Source: Zantedeschia hybrid cultivar (Eukaryota > Streptophyta > Magnoliopsida > Alismatales > Araceae). Taken from it: a DNA stretch of 64,000 nt. The stretch is from positions 46,055,980 to 46,119,979 of the forward strand of contig JARZZO010000004.1 in NCBI GenBank assembly GCA_030544215.1. Direction: 5' to 3'. The position numbers and the translations under genes are program-made. This document shows positions 45,222-57,862 of this stretch, one piece after another. How positions within the stretch are numbered: position 1 is the first letter of the stretch; every line of letters begins with the position of its first letter. Under the pieces are notes generated by a model. The model had not been told where the DNA came from. It searched no databases and saw only the letters and a list, made by a program, of their open reading frames with translations.

Positions 45222-46020
45222 ATGTCGTTGTCAAACCCTCTCTGTGGCATCCTCGATGCCAATAGGTTGATTGGGACCAACTATCCGAATTGGCTGCGCA
45301 ACCTTTGCATGGTCTTGATCGCTGAAAAGATTGCATATGTCTTAGACACTATTCAACCTGAGCCTGCCATTGATGCCAAGGAGGGCGATCAATTAATTTA
45401 CGCGAAATGGTCGAAGCATTCTTCCCTTGCTCAATACTATATCTTGGCCTTTATGGCTCCCGAGCAATAGAGGCAATTTGAAAAGATTAATTGTAGAACT
45501 ACACTTCTCCAACTACGCCAGCTCTTTGGGAAGCAGGGTAAGATAGAGAGGTATGAGATCTCTAAAAAGCTTTTCAGGACTCAGATGTCTGAGGGTGCTT
45601 CAGTACAGGCACATGTATTAAAAATGATGGAGTGTATTGAGAGACTCAACAGCTAGGGTTCAAATTGGATCTTAAACTAAGTATTGATCTCATACTCTTG
45701 TCATTGCCTGAATTATTTTCTCCCTTCATTGTGGATTTCAACATGAATAGGATTGAGGTAACTCTTCCAGAGCTTCTAGACCTATAGAAAAGTGCAGAAG
45801 GGACTATACAGAAGGATAAGCCATCTTCTGTAATAGTTGTTGGTTGGGCCAACAAGGAAAGGAAAGCCACCCAGACACCCACCAAGAAGAAGGGAAAGAA
45901 AAAGGCCAAAGGTATGGGGATCGCCAAGGCAGGAGATGGCAAGGGCAAGAAGGATGAAAAATAAAGCAAGTATTTTTGGTGTAGTCAGATTGGACACTGG
46001 AAGAGGAATTACAAGACAAT
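45222..46020 (+). pseudogene. copia gag remnant
   Basis: The start reads MSLSNPLCGILDANRLIG, then TNYPNWLRNLCMVLIAEK, the N-terminal pattern of plant copia gag (UBN2-type) proteins. After a stop at about 45467 the frame goes on through RQLFGKQGKIERYEIS and LLSLPELFSPFIVDFN. A Lys-rich stretch and a decayed zinc knuckle follow, FWCSQIGHWKRNYK, where two Cys are replaced. Three or more stops interrupt it. Confidence 0.85.
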
Positions 46021-46074
46021 TCTAAATAAAGGTATTTTTGTCATTGACCTAAATTTGTCATTTGTGAGATCCAC

Positions 46075-47087
46075 ATCATAGGTATTAGATACCGGATGCG
46101 CATTTCATGTCTGCAATTCTTTGCAAGTGCTGACAAATGAAAGGCGACTTGGCAAGAAGGAGATTGAATTGAGGATGGGTAGTAGAGCTTTGGTTGCTGC
46201 TAAAGCTGTTGGGACTGCTCGCCTTAGTCTACCTTCAGGGGTAATTCTGGAATTGAAAGATTGTTACTTTATTTCAAATATTATCAGAAATATTATTTCT
46301 ATTTCATGTCTCAATAACATTGGTTACTCATTAACAATAACTAGCACTATGTGCTCTATTGTCAATAATGATTTAATTATTGCTTATGGTTTGTATGTAT
46401 GGATACATGTACTGATGTTATGTAGGTTTCCAGTGCTAAGTCAAAAGAAGTGAATCCTGTATACCTGTGGCATCGCAGACTTGGTCATGTGGGTGAGAAG
46501 AGGGTCTCTCACCTATGTTCAAATGGATACTTGAATTCATTTGAGTTCAAATCATTTGATACCAGTAAGTCTTGTCTCATAGAGAAGATGACCAAGGCTC
46601 CCTTAAGTGGACATGGTGGGAGGGCTGTTGACCTTCTTAAACTCATACATACGTATGTATGTGGACCCATGTCAACAAAGGCTAAATGTGGACATCTTTA
46701 CTTCATTTCTTTTATTGATGACTTCTTTTGGTATGGCTATGTGTATTTGATGAGACATAAATTATAAGCCTTTGAGAAGTTTAAGAAGTATAAGAATGAA
46801 GTAGAGAAGTAGACTGGTAAGAGTATCAAGACTCTTCGATCGGATCGAGGAGGTGAATACTTAAGCTATGAATTTACTTCTTACCTGAAGGACAATGGAA
46901 TCATTTCTCAGTGGACCCAACAATATACACCACAACATAATGGTGTATCCAAAATGATAAATAGGACCTTGTTGGACATGGTCCGTTCTTTGATGTCCTT
47001 ATCAGGACTACCTTTGTCTCTACGGAGTTATGCTTTAGAGACTATAGCCTACTTGTTGAACAGGATTTCAAGCAAGTCAATTCCTTC
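46075..47087 (+). pseudogene. copia protease and integrase, first part
   Basis: Protease: VLDTGCAFHVCNS, with the catalytic DTG, near 46088. Then NPVYLWHRRLGHVGEKR, the pre-integrase HHCC finger (46450 onward). Then the integrase core: HTYVCGPMSTKAKCG in place of the usual catalytic Asp motif, SFIDDFFWYGYVYL, RSDRGGEYLSYEF, and HNGVSKMINRTL where the catalytic Glu would sit. In-frame stops at about 46766 and 46811. The coding stretch is cut at 47087 by a solo LTR and resumes at 48653. Confidence 0.85.
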
Positions 47088-48657
47088 TGATGGGTTCGCT
47101 GTGTCGGATCTGAACAAAACACAACATATAAAATAAAATAAGATCGGATCCGTCTCGCTTTGATTAACAAAAACTTAAACGGTGTGCGGATTAGAATCCG
47201 AGATCAAAATCCGAGATCAACCGGTTTCGTCGGTGTGATGCCGCAAGCCGCGCAGGTATCCGGCCTCTAGCGGTATCCATGCGGTCTTCATCTGGGTGGA
47301 TCATCCTCACTTCCTTGCTCGCTGCAGCGTCCGCGGATCCCGTATGGCTACACGTAATCCTCCGCGACATGCTGATTCAGAATTTCCGTCGGATGGGAGG
47401 CGAAGCAGGCGGGAGTTAGAGCGGAGTCTCTGAGGCCGGCCAGAGGTGGGGGGCACCTAGAGAGAGAGAGGATAGAGAGGGGGGTGGCTAGGTCAGGGTT
47501 GCTGGCCCTTGACCTAGTAGCATTACTTTTATAATAAGGGGTTTGCGATTTTTCAGAAAAACTCACACTTATCCGAAACCCCATCAAAATATCCACTGAC
47601 TTGAAAACCTTTTATGTGTGACCCTCTAGGCCCAAATACCAGACCAGTTAATGTCCCATTAAGTCCAGTAACTCTTTACGGACTCACTGATTTAATTAAT
47701 ATCCTTATATTAATTAATCAGCCGAATTTAATATCCCACAATAAATTCGGACGGACTTCTAATCACATTGGGTGCCAAGCAACACCACGTGATCCCGGAA
47801 GGCATTGAGGTTTATGCAACCTACTATGGGAACCTTTTCGTCATTGGTTACCGTGCGGATATAATCTTTCATCCGTGCAATGTTCCCGAGTCGACCTAGG
47901 ATATGGTTTACTATTAAACCTTAGCCGGTTGATTCACTTGAATCAGATGCCGCTAATCTATATCAGATAACTCTTTATCTGATACAGAGTCCGCCCTGGC
48001 CAGAGACTTAAGCGCATCATTTCTGGAACATTCTCTCTCCTATTACCGAGAGTGGATGGTCCTGTATTGAACACACAATTACCTTCGAGGGCATCTCTCT
48101 GAACCCAATCACTTGACTTATAGATAATCCATGGTTAGGGATTCGCTAATCAAGGTCAAAGTTCATAGACCTACCAGCAAGGTATCATTGGTGTCTCAGG
48201 TCCAAGGACCATCCACGCAACCGTGACTAAAGAATCGAGCTGGTTAACAATTGAGTAGATACCATCCAACGATTCATGGTCGGATCAGTTTAGTGAACTC
48301 ATTCACCAATGAGCACCTACATATCCAGCATAGTGTCTTCACACAAGTGACTTACATGATTAGTTACCCTTATCATATGAGCTGAAGAAACCTGTACTAG
48401 TCTATCTCGATGTTTGATATCCTTCTTGAACATCCTCCGACTAAGAACAATTAAGAACATATGTTTATAAGTCTTCGGTCCCGTAATTATAATCTCATCA
48501 TAATATGAAGACCATTGTACATGTTCGTGGACTTTATCGTGATACAATAAATATAGATCGAATTAAATACACACAATGAATTATTGCCATTGAATTAATA
48601 AACTGAATAATACACAATATCGGATTGGCTTGTAGGCCATCTAATACTAACACCTTC
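47083..48657 (-). mobile_element. nested solo LTR of a related copia element
   Basis: The LTR itself is 47088-48652 (1,565 bp, TGATGGGTTC...TACTAACA). It is flanked by a perfect CCTTC duplication at 47083-47087 and 48653-48657. In its own orientation (minus) it starts TGTTAGTATTAGATGGCC, resembling the start of the host copia LTR, so both belong to related families. It interrupts the integrase reading (SIPS... resumes as PSTPYEIW). No internal region remains. Confidence 0.93.
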
Positions 48658-49733
48658 CACACCATATGAGATATGGAAGGGAAGGAAACGAACCTTTACA
48701 TTTACGTTTGGGGGTGTCCTGCCCATGTGAAAAGGAATGACGCAGATAAGTTTGAGTCTTAAACCAACAAGTGTAGGTTTATGAGATATCCAAAAGAGAC
48801 TTTTAGAAATTACTTCTATCACCTTTCAGAGCAAAGGGTCCTAGTGGCTAAGGGAGCTGTATTCCTGAAGAAAGAATACCTCCTCCAGAAAAATAGTGGG
48901 AGCCAGATAGAATTGGACGAGGTCCGGGAACTACAAACTGGAGACATTGTCTCATTACATGAGATACCACCTATGGAACTTGCTCAACCTAAAACACAGG
49001 CATTACGAAGATCTGGTAAGGTACCTAGAGAACTTGAGAGGTATGTTGGACATGTCTCTAAGAGTTCGTCTAAGGTACAACTCAATGAGAATGACGATCC
49101 TCAATGCTATCAGGAGGCAATTCGTAGTTCAGACTCCGAGAAATGGAAAGAGGTTATGGATTCGGAAATCCAATCTATGTATACCAATTAAGTTTAGAAT
49201 TTAGTTGATATGCCTAAAGGAAAAGTCCCTATCGGCTACAAATGGATCTTCAAAAGGAATACTGATACAGATGGACAAATTGACACTTATAAAGCTCATT
49301 TGGTGGCAAGAGGATATCGTCAAAGACATGGGATTGACTATGACGAAATTTTTTCATTGGTCACTATGATAAAATTAATTAGAATCCTCCTTGCCATTGC
49401 TGCATACCTGAATTATGTGATTTGACAGATAGATTTTAAGACAACTTTCCTTAATAGAAACCTGACAGAAGAGGTGTATATGGTAAACCTGAAGTATTCA
49501 CATCTAAGCAGCATACCAATAAGATATGCAAGCTTCAGAGGTCTATTTATGGATTGAAGCAGGCATCTTGAAACTAGAATTTAACATTTGATGAGGCTAT
49601 CAAATCTTTCGACTTCATTCAAAATGAAGACGAACCTTGTATTTATAAGAAGGTCAGTGGGAGCTCCGTGACTTTCTTGGTCTTCTATATTGATGACATC
49701 CTACTCATTGGGAATGATGTAGGAATGTTTAGA
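48653..49733 (+). pseudogene. copia integrase C-terminus and reverse transcriptase, first part
   Basis: It resumes with PSTPYEIW and, after a frame change, YPKETFRNYFYHLSEQRVLVA, the usual post-integrase segment. RT follows: GYKWIFKRNTDTDGQI, YKAHLVARGYRQRHGIDYDE, and the catalytic FYIDDILLIGNDVG at 49684-49725. Stops and shifts occur at about 49190, 49424 and in 49500-49650. The reading ends at 49733, where the second nested LTR begins. Confidence 0.85.
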
Positions 49734-52700
49734 TGTTATACCCCGCACATTTACAACTATTAATAAATTTAATTAATTGAAATTAGACAAATTAATTAAT
49801 TATAAGAATCCATGACTATGTTTAAGTAAATTAATTTAGTCCAATTAACCTAATTATGAAAGCCTAATAGCCCAATTATACTATTAAGAATAGCCCACTA
49901 ATTTAGTTCATATTCTGAGTTGTTGTATTGGACAGCAACATAGTAAAATAATGATAACGTTCTATAGAAAATTTTGATTCGGGCAAAATATATATCATTA
50001 GAAAGAGAATAAAAAGATATATAACTTTGTAGAAGACCATTTTTACTAATTCATATATTTTAGAGGTCAAAAATATGAAAAATAAATTTTAGAAATGGTT
50101 ACCCATAGAGAACAAGTCCTAATCGAATTAGGATTTGAATTATGATACAAAAGATGGTATAATTAATATTACCATGACCTAAAAATTTATATATAATATA
50201 TTTGGCTTATATTAAAAGTAAAATATAATAAATTTGAATATAATTAAGATTATAAGTAATTGGTAGAAAATCATAATTGGAATCCTACTTAGACTAGGAT
50301 TATGTACATAGATTTATTTGACATAGGATTATGTATATAGATTTATTTGACATAGTCTCGGTGTTATAATCATAATTCTGTGTATAAAATTCTAAATTAA
50401 GTAAGACAACTCTCATTAGAACTATGACTCAAAATTATAGATGTTTTATGAAGAACACATGTTTAAAATAAGTCGTTTCCTAATCGGAATCAGGACATCT
50501 TTAGTTATGAAGGAAATCTGTCAGATTTATGAGTTCGGAGTACTCAGGACAGTAGGTCCATAAATAGGTATATCTTTTTGTATAGATGTCCAAAAATAGT
50601 GATATTAGTGGCATTAGAAAGATAATAAAAAGTTATAAAATTTTGTAGAACTAAATTTTTATTAATTCAGACGTTTAAGGGGCTGAATATAAAGGTCTTC
50701 AGAAAAGAAAACTGCAAGTAGCGTGAGCAGATCCGATTTGAACTAGGAAGTGACTTTGACTTGAAAATTAAGTTATGGAGAGTAGGAGTTTGACTCCAAA
50801 AAAAAAAAGAGGTGTTGATGATTATATTAGGAGGATAAATAAGTATAAATAGAGCCTTAGGTCGTGCTCAACCTCTATAATATGCAATTCTCTTCTAAGG
50901 GGTAAGTTTATGTGGTGTTTTTATGAGAATAGAGTTGTTCATGGTTATTTCTTTTGGAAATTTGATTGTAATCAATATTTTGTGTTATTGGAAGCTTAGA
51001 GAACGTGAGAAAGAGCTTATAGAAGGTGAAAAAGAGTTTAGAGGAAGAATAAGGCATTGATAAATAACAAGGAAGTCATAGAGGAGCCAAGATCCGATCT
51101 TTCTTCAAAGGGTACGTGAATAACTCTATACATGATCTATTTTGTATTGAAAAACTATATTATTTTGAAGAGTTTTCAAAAGCTAATAAATTAGTAAGAA
51201 GTTTTATCTATATGTCTACTTTATGATAATCAAGTTTCAAATTTTGGTGATCTTCTTTGCTATTTATTCTAAGATTATTATCTCAGCCTATATAATCTGT
51301 TCGTTCAATCTATTTTGTTTCTAATTATGATCACATGAGTTACAAATATTTTTTCTCATTGGTCCGATATCCAATTAAGTTAATTTTTTTTATAAAAGTG
51401 TAATCTAGATGCTAGCTTAATACCGAATAAATTTCATAATGTTTGGAGTTTGTTTGATATTTATTATATAATCTGCTTCTCAGACTATACGATTTGTCCT
51501 GACAGTTTTGAAATCTCAACTTGTGAATCCTATATCTCATTTGATGCATGTCCAAATCATGCCAAATTTTGTAAAGACATTTTATATATTATCCTTGAAT
51601 TTTCTGTAAAGTTTGAGAATTTTATGACTCCGTTTGCTATTCAGTTTGCTCTCTATTTTGATTTGTTAGAATTCTATTTAAGTTAGATTCCCCGAATCGA
51701 AATGAGAATCCAAAGTCATATCAAACCAATCCAAAAATTGATGAAACTTTATTCACACTTTAAATATAATATTTTTGACATGTTCTTCAAGTTTGATAAT
51801 TTTATGAATATGTTTGATATTATTCAGCCTATTTGTTAATTTGTTAACTCTAAAAATTAGTTTTGATAACCGAAAAATACATTTGTTATTCTGAAAATTT
51901 TAAGAAAATGCCTTTGACTATGTTTTCTATCCATCAACCTATTTTGATTAGATTTACTCTGATTATCCATCTATAAGACCATGTAGACTCTTTAAGTGAC
52001 TATTTTATATATAAAAGTATATATTTTAGCTTTTATATGTAAGTATCACTTTGCCAAATTAATTTCCAGATTTATGATCATTATGAAATCTAATATTTGT
52101 GACATATTTGTTTGAGATATGTTTGGACATTGTCATCTTAAGGAGATTGGGGCTCATTCCACAAGTGTCTGTTGATGAGTTTTGTCTGTAGGCAACGGGA
52201 AAATCCTGGTGATTGTGTTTTGTTTGCAGTTATCCGAGGTGGGACCATAGATTCCCTAGCTATGCATGTGCCATGACCTTAGTATACTTACCTATATTCT
52301 CTGGCATTTGTTTGGTCAACTCCTTATATGGTGGTTGGATGCATATCTATTTGATATATTTAGATTTAATTTATTTGTCACATGAATATGAAACATAATT
52401 TACTGTTTAGATTCATTTGATTGAGCTTATAGTCTGCTCAGTTTGTTCTTGTGACATCTATGCTCAGTGATTTTGATGTCAGCTTATTTGATTAAGAATC
52501 TATATTCATTCTGATTAACTATTCTTACAATATAAACTTTGATTTGATAAGTTACCATGTCATGACAAATTTGCTATATGTTCAGTTCGATATGTGATTT
52601 GTTCAGTTCATGGCTAGTAGATTTATTTAGTAAGATAAGAATTCAATCATGCTATATATGCTATATGTTAGTCGTTCTATTCATGTTATTAGAAAACACA

Positions 52701-53249
52701 TTTGATTTGATAAGTTTATATCTGACCATGTTTTGTATTATATTCTTATTTGAGATATGCGTAGAACTGAAATCATGTTTAGTATAATTATATAATGTGA
52801 TTTGTAAAATTTAATATATGTTAAGTCATGTGAATTGTTTGAAGTCTACTAAGTGGTTGTACTCATAAACCCTATTAACATTTTCAGATTATGAGAAAGA
52901 AAACCTAGAATTCGAGGAGACTTCTGATTGAGGCATTTGACATCTTCATGAGGTTATTTAGATTGAATTTTACAGGTTTCTTAGATTTGATGTAGTAGGG
53001 ATAATGAGAGGTTAATATATTTTCTTTATTTGGTGAGATTGAGAATTTATGTACAAATTGATGGATATATATTGTAATTTGTAAGTTTTGGTATTGCATA
53101 TATTTGGATACTTAGTTGATGGTTATGGCATTTATTTAAATCGCCTTGTGATTGTTTAGCTCTTATTTGTTTGTTATGGTGGAATTTGTTCTGAGATTAC
53201 GTGGTCGGATTCCAACTTAAAAAAAAAAAAAAAAATCCGGAGCATAACA
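49734..53249 (+). mobile_element. large nested solo LTR (3.5 kb), probably gypsy chromovirus
   Basis: It starts TGTTATACCCCGCAC and ends GGAGCATAACA, so the ends are inverted (TGTTATRC...GYATAACA). A TATA-like ATAAGTATAAATAG lies at about 50840-50853. There is no coding region and the length fits the very long LTRs of Del/Tekay-type chromoviruses; family assignment is inference. The copia RT reading stops at its left edge and resumes at about 53260 on its right. The 5-bp flanks (TTAGA and TGACA) do not match well, so its flanks have changed or a few bases were lost. The frames inside are short and composition-driven. Confidence 0.6.
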
Positions 53250-54190
53250 TGACATCAACGATGTCTTAGTTATCTAGGACTTTTTCCATGAATGATTTGA
53301 GAGAAGCATCCTATGTGCTAGACAATAGGATTTATCGTGATAGATCCAAGAGGATGCTAGAATTGTCCCAATCCATGTGCATAGGTACTATACTCAAGAG
53401 TTTCAAGATGAAAAATTTCAAAAGAGGTCTCATTCCAATGAGACATGGAATTTACCTATGTAAGGACATGACCCCTAGAACACCTAAGAAGGTGGCACAC
53501 ATGAGTCGAGTACCTTATACTTCTGTGAGAGGGTCGATCATGTATACTATACTATGTACTCGCCCTGATGTGGCTAATGCTTTGAGCATTGCCAGCATAT
53601 ATCAGGTAGATCCCGACGAGGAGCACTGGAAAGCAATAAAATGCATCCTTAAGTACTTGAGACGGACTAAGGATCTTTTCCTATTATATGGAGGAGAGGA
53701 GGACTTGTAGCTGAGAGCTTATACAAACTCTACCTTCTAGTCAGATCATGATGACAGCAAATCCATGTCTGGATTTGTATTCATGCTAAATGGAGGGGCA
53801 GTAAGTTAGAAGAGTTCCAAACAGGAAACGACTGCAGACTCGACGACAGAGGCAGTGTATATAGCTACGGTTGAAGCTACTAAGAAGGTTGTCTAGATGA
53901 AGAAATTTATCGCAGAACTCGGCGTAGTTCCCAACATTTCTTCTCCAATCCCATTATTTTGTGATAATAATGGGGCCATCGCCCAGGTGAAGGAACCTAG
54001 GTCTCACCAGAGATCGACGTATATTATGAGGCACTTCCACTTGTTCGAGAGATTGCTGCATGAGAATATGTGGTGGTAAAACGAGTACCATCATAAGACA
54101 ATATTGCAGATCCATTGACTAGGCTTTTGTCACAAGTTGTGTTTGAGTGTCATCGGGATAAGATGGGTCTCAAGGTTGTGAACAATTGGT
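53250..54190 (+). pseudogene. copia reverse transcriptase end and RNase H
   Basis: It resumes with NDLREASYVLDNRIYRDRSK, typical of the RT thumb in copia, then YTSVRGSIMYTILCTRPDVA and HWKAIKCILKYLRRTKD. RNase H follows with a Ser-Gly segment (SMSGFVFMLNGGAVS), TTADSTTEAVYIA, and LFCDNNGAIA. The Asp/Glu/Asp signature is partly present. Stops at about 53710, 53740 and 53810 and a Trp-to-stop type change near 53896 show decay. Confidence 0.85.
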
Positions 54191-54194
54191 TGTA

Positions 54195-54345
54195 GTATAA
54201 GTGGGTAATTGTTAGTATTGGGTGTCCTACGAGCCAATTGTGGGCCGGGTAGGCTTGATATAATGGACAATCTTGTTCATCATAATAAAGTGGTTATTAG
54301 AGTGTGAATTTGTAATTTATGAATTACTTTATGTTGTCCCTAGGA
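54195..54345 (+). repeat. polypurine stretch and truncated 3' LTR of copia
   Basis: ATAAGTGGGTAAT precedes TGTTAGTATTGGGTGTCC at 54210. The LTR matches the two 5' LTR copies for 136 bp, then breaks off at TCCCTAGGA (54345), where unrelated sequence begins. Confidence 0.85.
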
Positions 54346-55130
54346 AGCCCCATGTGACCATGTGCATTCTATGCAGACTCACTGGGATCCTCTCGTCCAG
54401 ATCCTCTCCTCTCAATAGGATTTTGGATACTTCGTCCGAGATCCACTCATGAGTACCAATTGACTGCGTCAATTATAAACTTGTACGTTAAGTCAGCACT
54501 CCTTCTGATGTTATCAAATCTCATATCTTGTCTTATCTAACTTCGAACAAAATTTAAACATAATGTAGTGAGACATAGCATATACACGTTGGATATGCGT
54601 ACATAAGAATCCACAAGGCAATTTAAGTATTAATGCCAAGTCATTGTATAAATAATTCAAGTTGAATAACTATAAAAATTGTCCAATAATAAATGTCAAC
54701 TAATCTCTATCTATCAAACAAATATCAAAGAAACTCTACAACTCTCCTAAGATCTGTTAATTACACAAATGTACAAAATAAATCCTAATACAACCATCTA
54801 TTACATAAAGTGCTCAAAATATCAAATACTAATTCTCAAAATCAGTAATGCCTCCAAAAAGTCAAACTAATCCTTATGTTTAGAATCACAAGTCACCTCT
54901 CTTGAAAATTTACTTAGCAACTCAGTGAGTATAAATACATTTGCAGATTTCCAAATGATACATAATCTCACTCACATGATTTATGGAATTCTACATATAA
55001 CATATTTTCAAATCTTAGCATATGAATCTAAGCATGTGAGCAACATATTTCACAAATTGATCTCTAGCATATAAAAAAATATTTATTGTGATATATCACA
55101 TATCATATAACATGCAGGACATGGACCATG
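54346..55130. other. gene-free, AT-rich stretch
   Basis: Unrelated to the LTR it interrupts. No frame with a domain, no RNA gene. It could be an inserted fragment or the original flank after a deletion. Confidence 0.4.
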
Positions 55131-55356
55131 TGTAATACCCCAACCTATACAAAGTCCTTTTCAATAAATCTAGTATGGTTATGTTAATTAGGAGGTCGAA
55201 GATCCTAAAGAACATAATAATAATAATAATAAAAATAAAATAAAAAAATATTAAGTAATGGGTTAAATAAATAAGTTAAAGAGAGTTCAATTAATTGATT
55301 ATCAATTCAAATATCAATTATCAATTCAGTTGGAGTGAGCAATTGTTGCCCAACTA
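55131..55356 (+). mobile_element. LTR-like start (TGTAATACCCCAA)
   Basis: TGTAATACCCCAACC at 55131 resembles the start of the chromovirus-like LTR at 49734 and of many plant gypsy LTRs. Its end could not be located. Confidence 0.35.
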
Positions 55357-57387
55357 TGTATAACCCCGAGGGGGGAGGGTGAATGGGTATATAAAAAATT
55401 AGCTATAATTAAATTAAGGAATTAAATAGCTAACTCGTTAGAAAAGGGAAGGAGCAAGGAACAAACACGCAGTGAACACAGAGACTTATATTGGTTTGGT
55501 CTATCTAGACCTACGTCCAGTCTCCAAGAAACCTTTTGGGAGTTCCACTACACAAGGTATAAACCCCGTGTAGGTTATACAACAACCACAAGGTATAGAC
55601 CCCTTGCTAGTCAAACAAAACCCCTAACAACTGCTGGTCTTCTCTTCAACATATTGAAAAGGAAACAACCACCTATATGCCACATGCCTTCTCTTCCGAC
55701 AACCAGGAAGAATGAAACAACACAAAGAAATATATGTGAATGCAGTAGTGCCTTGAAAAGGCAAGTGTTCATAGATGAACATAGCTAAGATCAATAAATC
55801 AAAATAGAAAAGAACAAAATATGCAGATCTTGATCTTCAAATAGTCCTCCAGAGCTTTGGAGTATGCAAAACAATTTTGAACTCTGGAAGTCTTCTATCT
55901 CTCAGATAATCTCTCAAGTGTGAAGAAGACTTTTTGATTAGCTTGAATGCCTTCTTTTAACAGTAGCTTTCAATTCTTCTGACCATGTGTTTTTCATAAT
56001 TAGTTCAAGTGCACTATGTCTCTCTAAAGTTTGAATTGTAGGTTATGTAACTAAAATTTGTCCGTTAGACTGCAAGACGAGATCCGTTGGAGACGAGCTT
56101 CCCACTGTGTCTAACGTTTGAATTTCTTCAGAGAGACATAGAGATCTTCTGCTGTCCAGAAGGCTTCACACTAACCTAGGTGCCTGTAGTCTAGTACACT
56201 CAAGTACAACCTCAGATTGGTTGGTGAAATTTTCTGTCAAAGATCTAAAATGAAAAGTTATACTAAAAAAGTAACTAGGCTTTTTCTGCCTTAAGTGTCA
56301 GCACAGTAGAAATCTAATAGTAATATAATAATTGAGAGTCCTAAGAAATCTCAACAGGCCTAAAACGATGTCATCTAGAGCTGTAGACATTCTCAAAAGT
56401 TGACAGTATAATATAGAAAGAAAGTAAGTATAGTGACCAACAAAAGTTTTGTCACAAATATGGTCAGACAGATCATAAGTTTCAATAAAGTAAAAGTGTA
56501 TTGTGCAGACACTTAGATCTGAATAGTAATCGTTCAAAAAATAAGACCAATAATTGATTTAGAGATACACTTAATCGAAGTCAAAGTCGCTTGCTTGGAG
56601 ATTAAATAATCAACGTGAAAAAACTTGTTAATCAAATATAAGGCTTAATCGATTTGAGAAGATAAAGATAATTGAAGTTTAGTTTGAGTCTCAAAATTAA
56701 TTAATCCTAACATAGTAATTGATTAGACACAAGTTGATAATCAAAGTTGTATGCATTGAGAGTAATCGATTAATCATACAAAGTGAAAGACTTAAAGTGT
56801 GATCAATTTAAAGAGTAATCTATCGTGAAACATTAATTGAAATATCAATCAATAAGGCTAACCGATTTGATCAATAATGCTAATCGAAGTGTAAACACAT
56901 TAATCGATTGCACAATCATTAAGACTAATCCGTTAGATAAATATCAATAATTAAAGTGAAGAATCAATAATCGATCAGAGTTGTAACGTTAGTTAAAGTT
57001 GAAACTAAAACACTTAATCAATTTGAAGCATATTGATAATCGAAGTGAGACGGTTAATCGCTTAGAGCTATAACGTTAATCGATTATCAGTCATGTAATC
57101 GAATTAAAGACAAACTCGATTAACTGAAATAAAATTTACAAATAAAATGTTAATAAACTAGCGATAGAAATTTAATCGATTTTCCAGTTACGTCTATAAT
57201 CGATATGACTATAGATCTCTTAAAATCAACTAAGTCCCGAACTGAACATGTCACTGTGAAACTAACAACATAAAAATAGATTTTAATTAGGATATTAAAA
57301 AAATATAAATAATACTTATTGCTAATATTTTCATTATTCTTTATCACCAAAATATGGGAGTAGAATAAAGGAACAAATTGTTCAACA
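55357..57387. mobile_element. LTR fragment rich in AATCGATT motifs
   Basis: It opens TGTATAACCCCGAGGGGGGA followed by GGGTGAATGGGTATA, a form I know from LTRs of SIRE-like copia elements. From about 56560 on, TAATCGATT-type motifs recur every 20-40 bases in both orientations. No coding region. Limits and orientation are uncertain. Confidence 0.35.
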
Positions 57388-57862
57388 GTAATTACATGAA
57401 CAGACTTGTAATCGATTAACAATTACATGAACAAACTTGTAATTGATTAGTAATTACATGAACAAACTTATAATCAATTATTGTTGACTAAACAATTACA
57501 TAACAAACTTGTAATTAATTAGCAATTATACTGAACAAACTTGTAATCGATTACCGTTTAGTGAGCAAGTACATGAACAAACTTATAATTGATTATTTTT
57601 TAGTAAGTAATTATATGAATAATTTATAATTAATTAATAATTATATGAACAAACTTATAATCGATTAGTAATTATATAAACAAACTTGTAATCGATTAGC
57701 AATTACATGAACAAATTTATAATCAATAATTGTTGAGTAAGTAGTTACATAAACATACTTGTAATGGATTAGTAATTATATGAACAAATTTGTAATTGAT
57801 TTAGCAATTACAGGAAGACATTTATAATCAATTACTATTGAGTGAGCAATTATATGAACAAA
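57388..57862. repeat. degenerate tandem repeat, about 30-48 bp units
   Basis: The core AATTACATGAACAAACTTG followed by TAATCGATTAG is repeated about a dozen times with substitutions and small indels. Some units carry an added TGTTGAGTGAG spacer. Confidence 0.85.

Larger units (their letters stand above)
41443..54345 (+). mobile_element. Ty1/copia retrotransposon, decayed, with nested insertions
   Basis: Layout on the plus strand: 5' LTR (41443-43054), tRNA-iMet primer site TGGTATCAGAGCC (43056), a 2.2-kb leader, gag, protease, integrase, reverse transcriptase, RNase H, then a polypurine stretch and a 3' LTR cut to 136 bp (54210-54345). The integrase-before-RT order defines copia. Two solo LTRs have landed inside: 47088-48652 in the integrase region and 49734-53249 just after the RT active site. 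Many stops and frame changes are present. The element is old and cannot move on its own. Confidence 0.92.
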
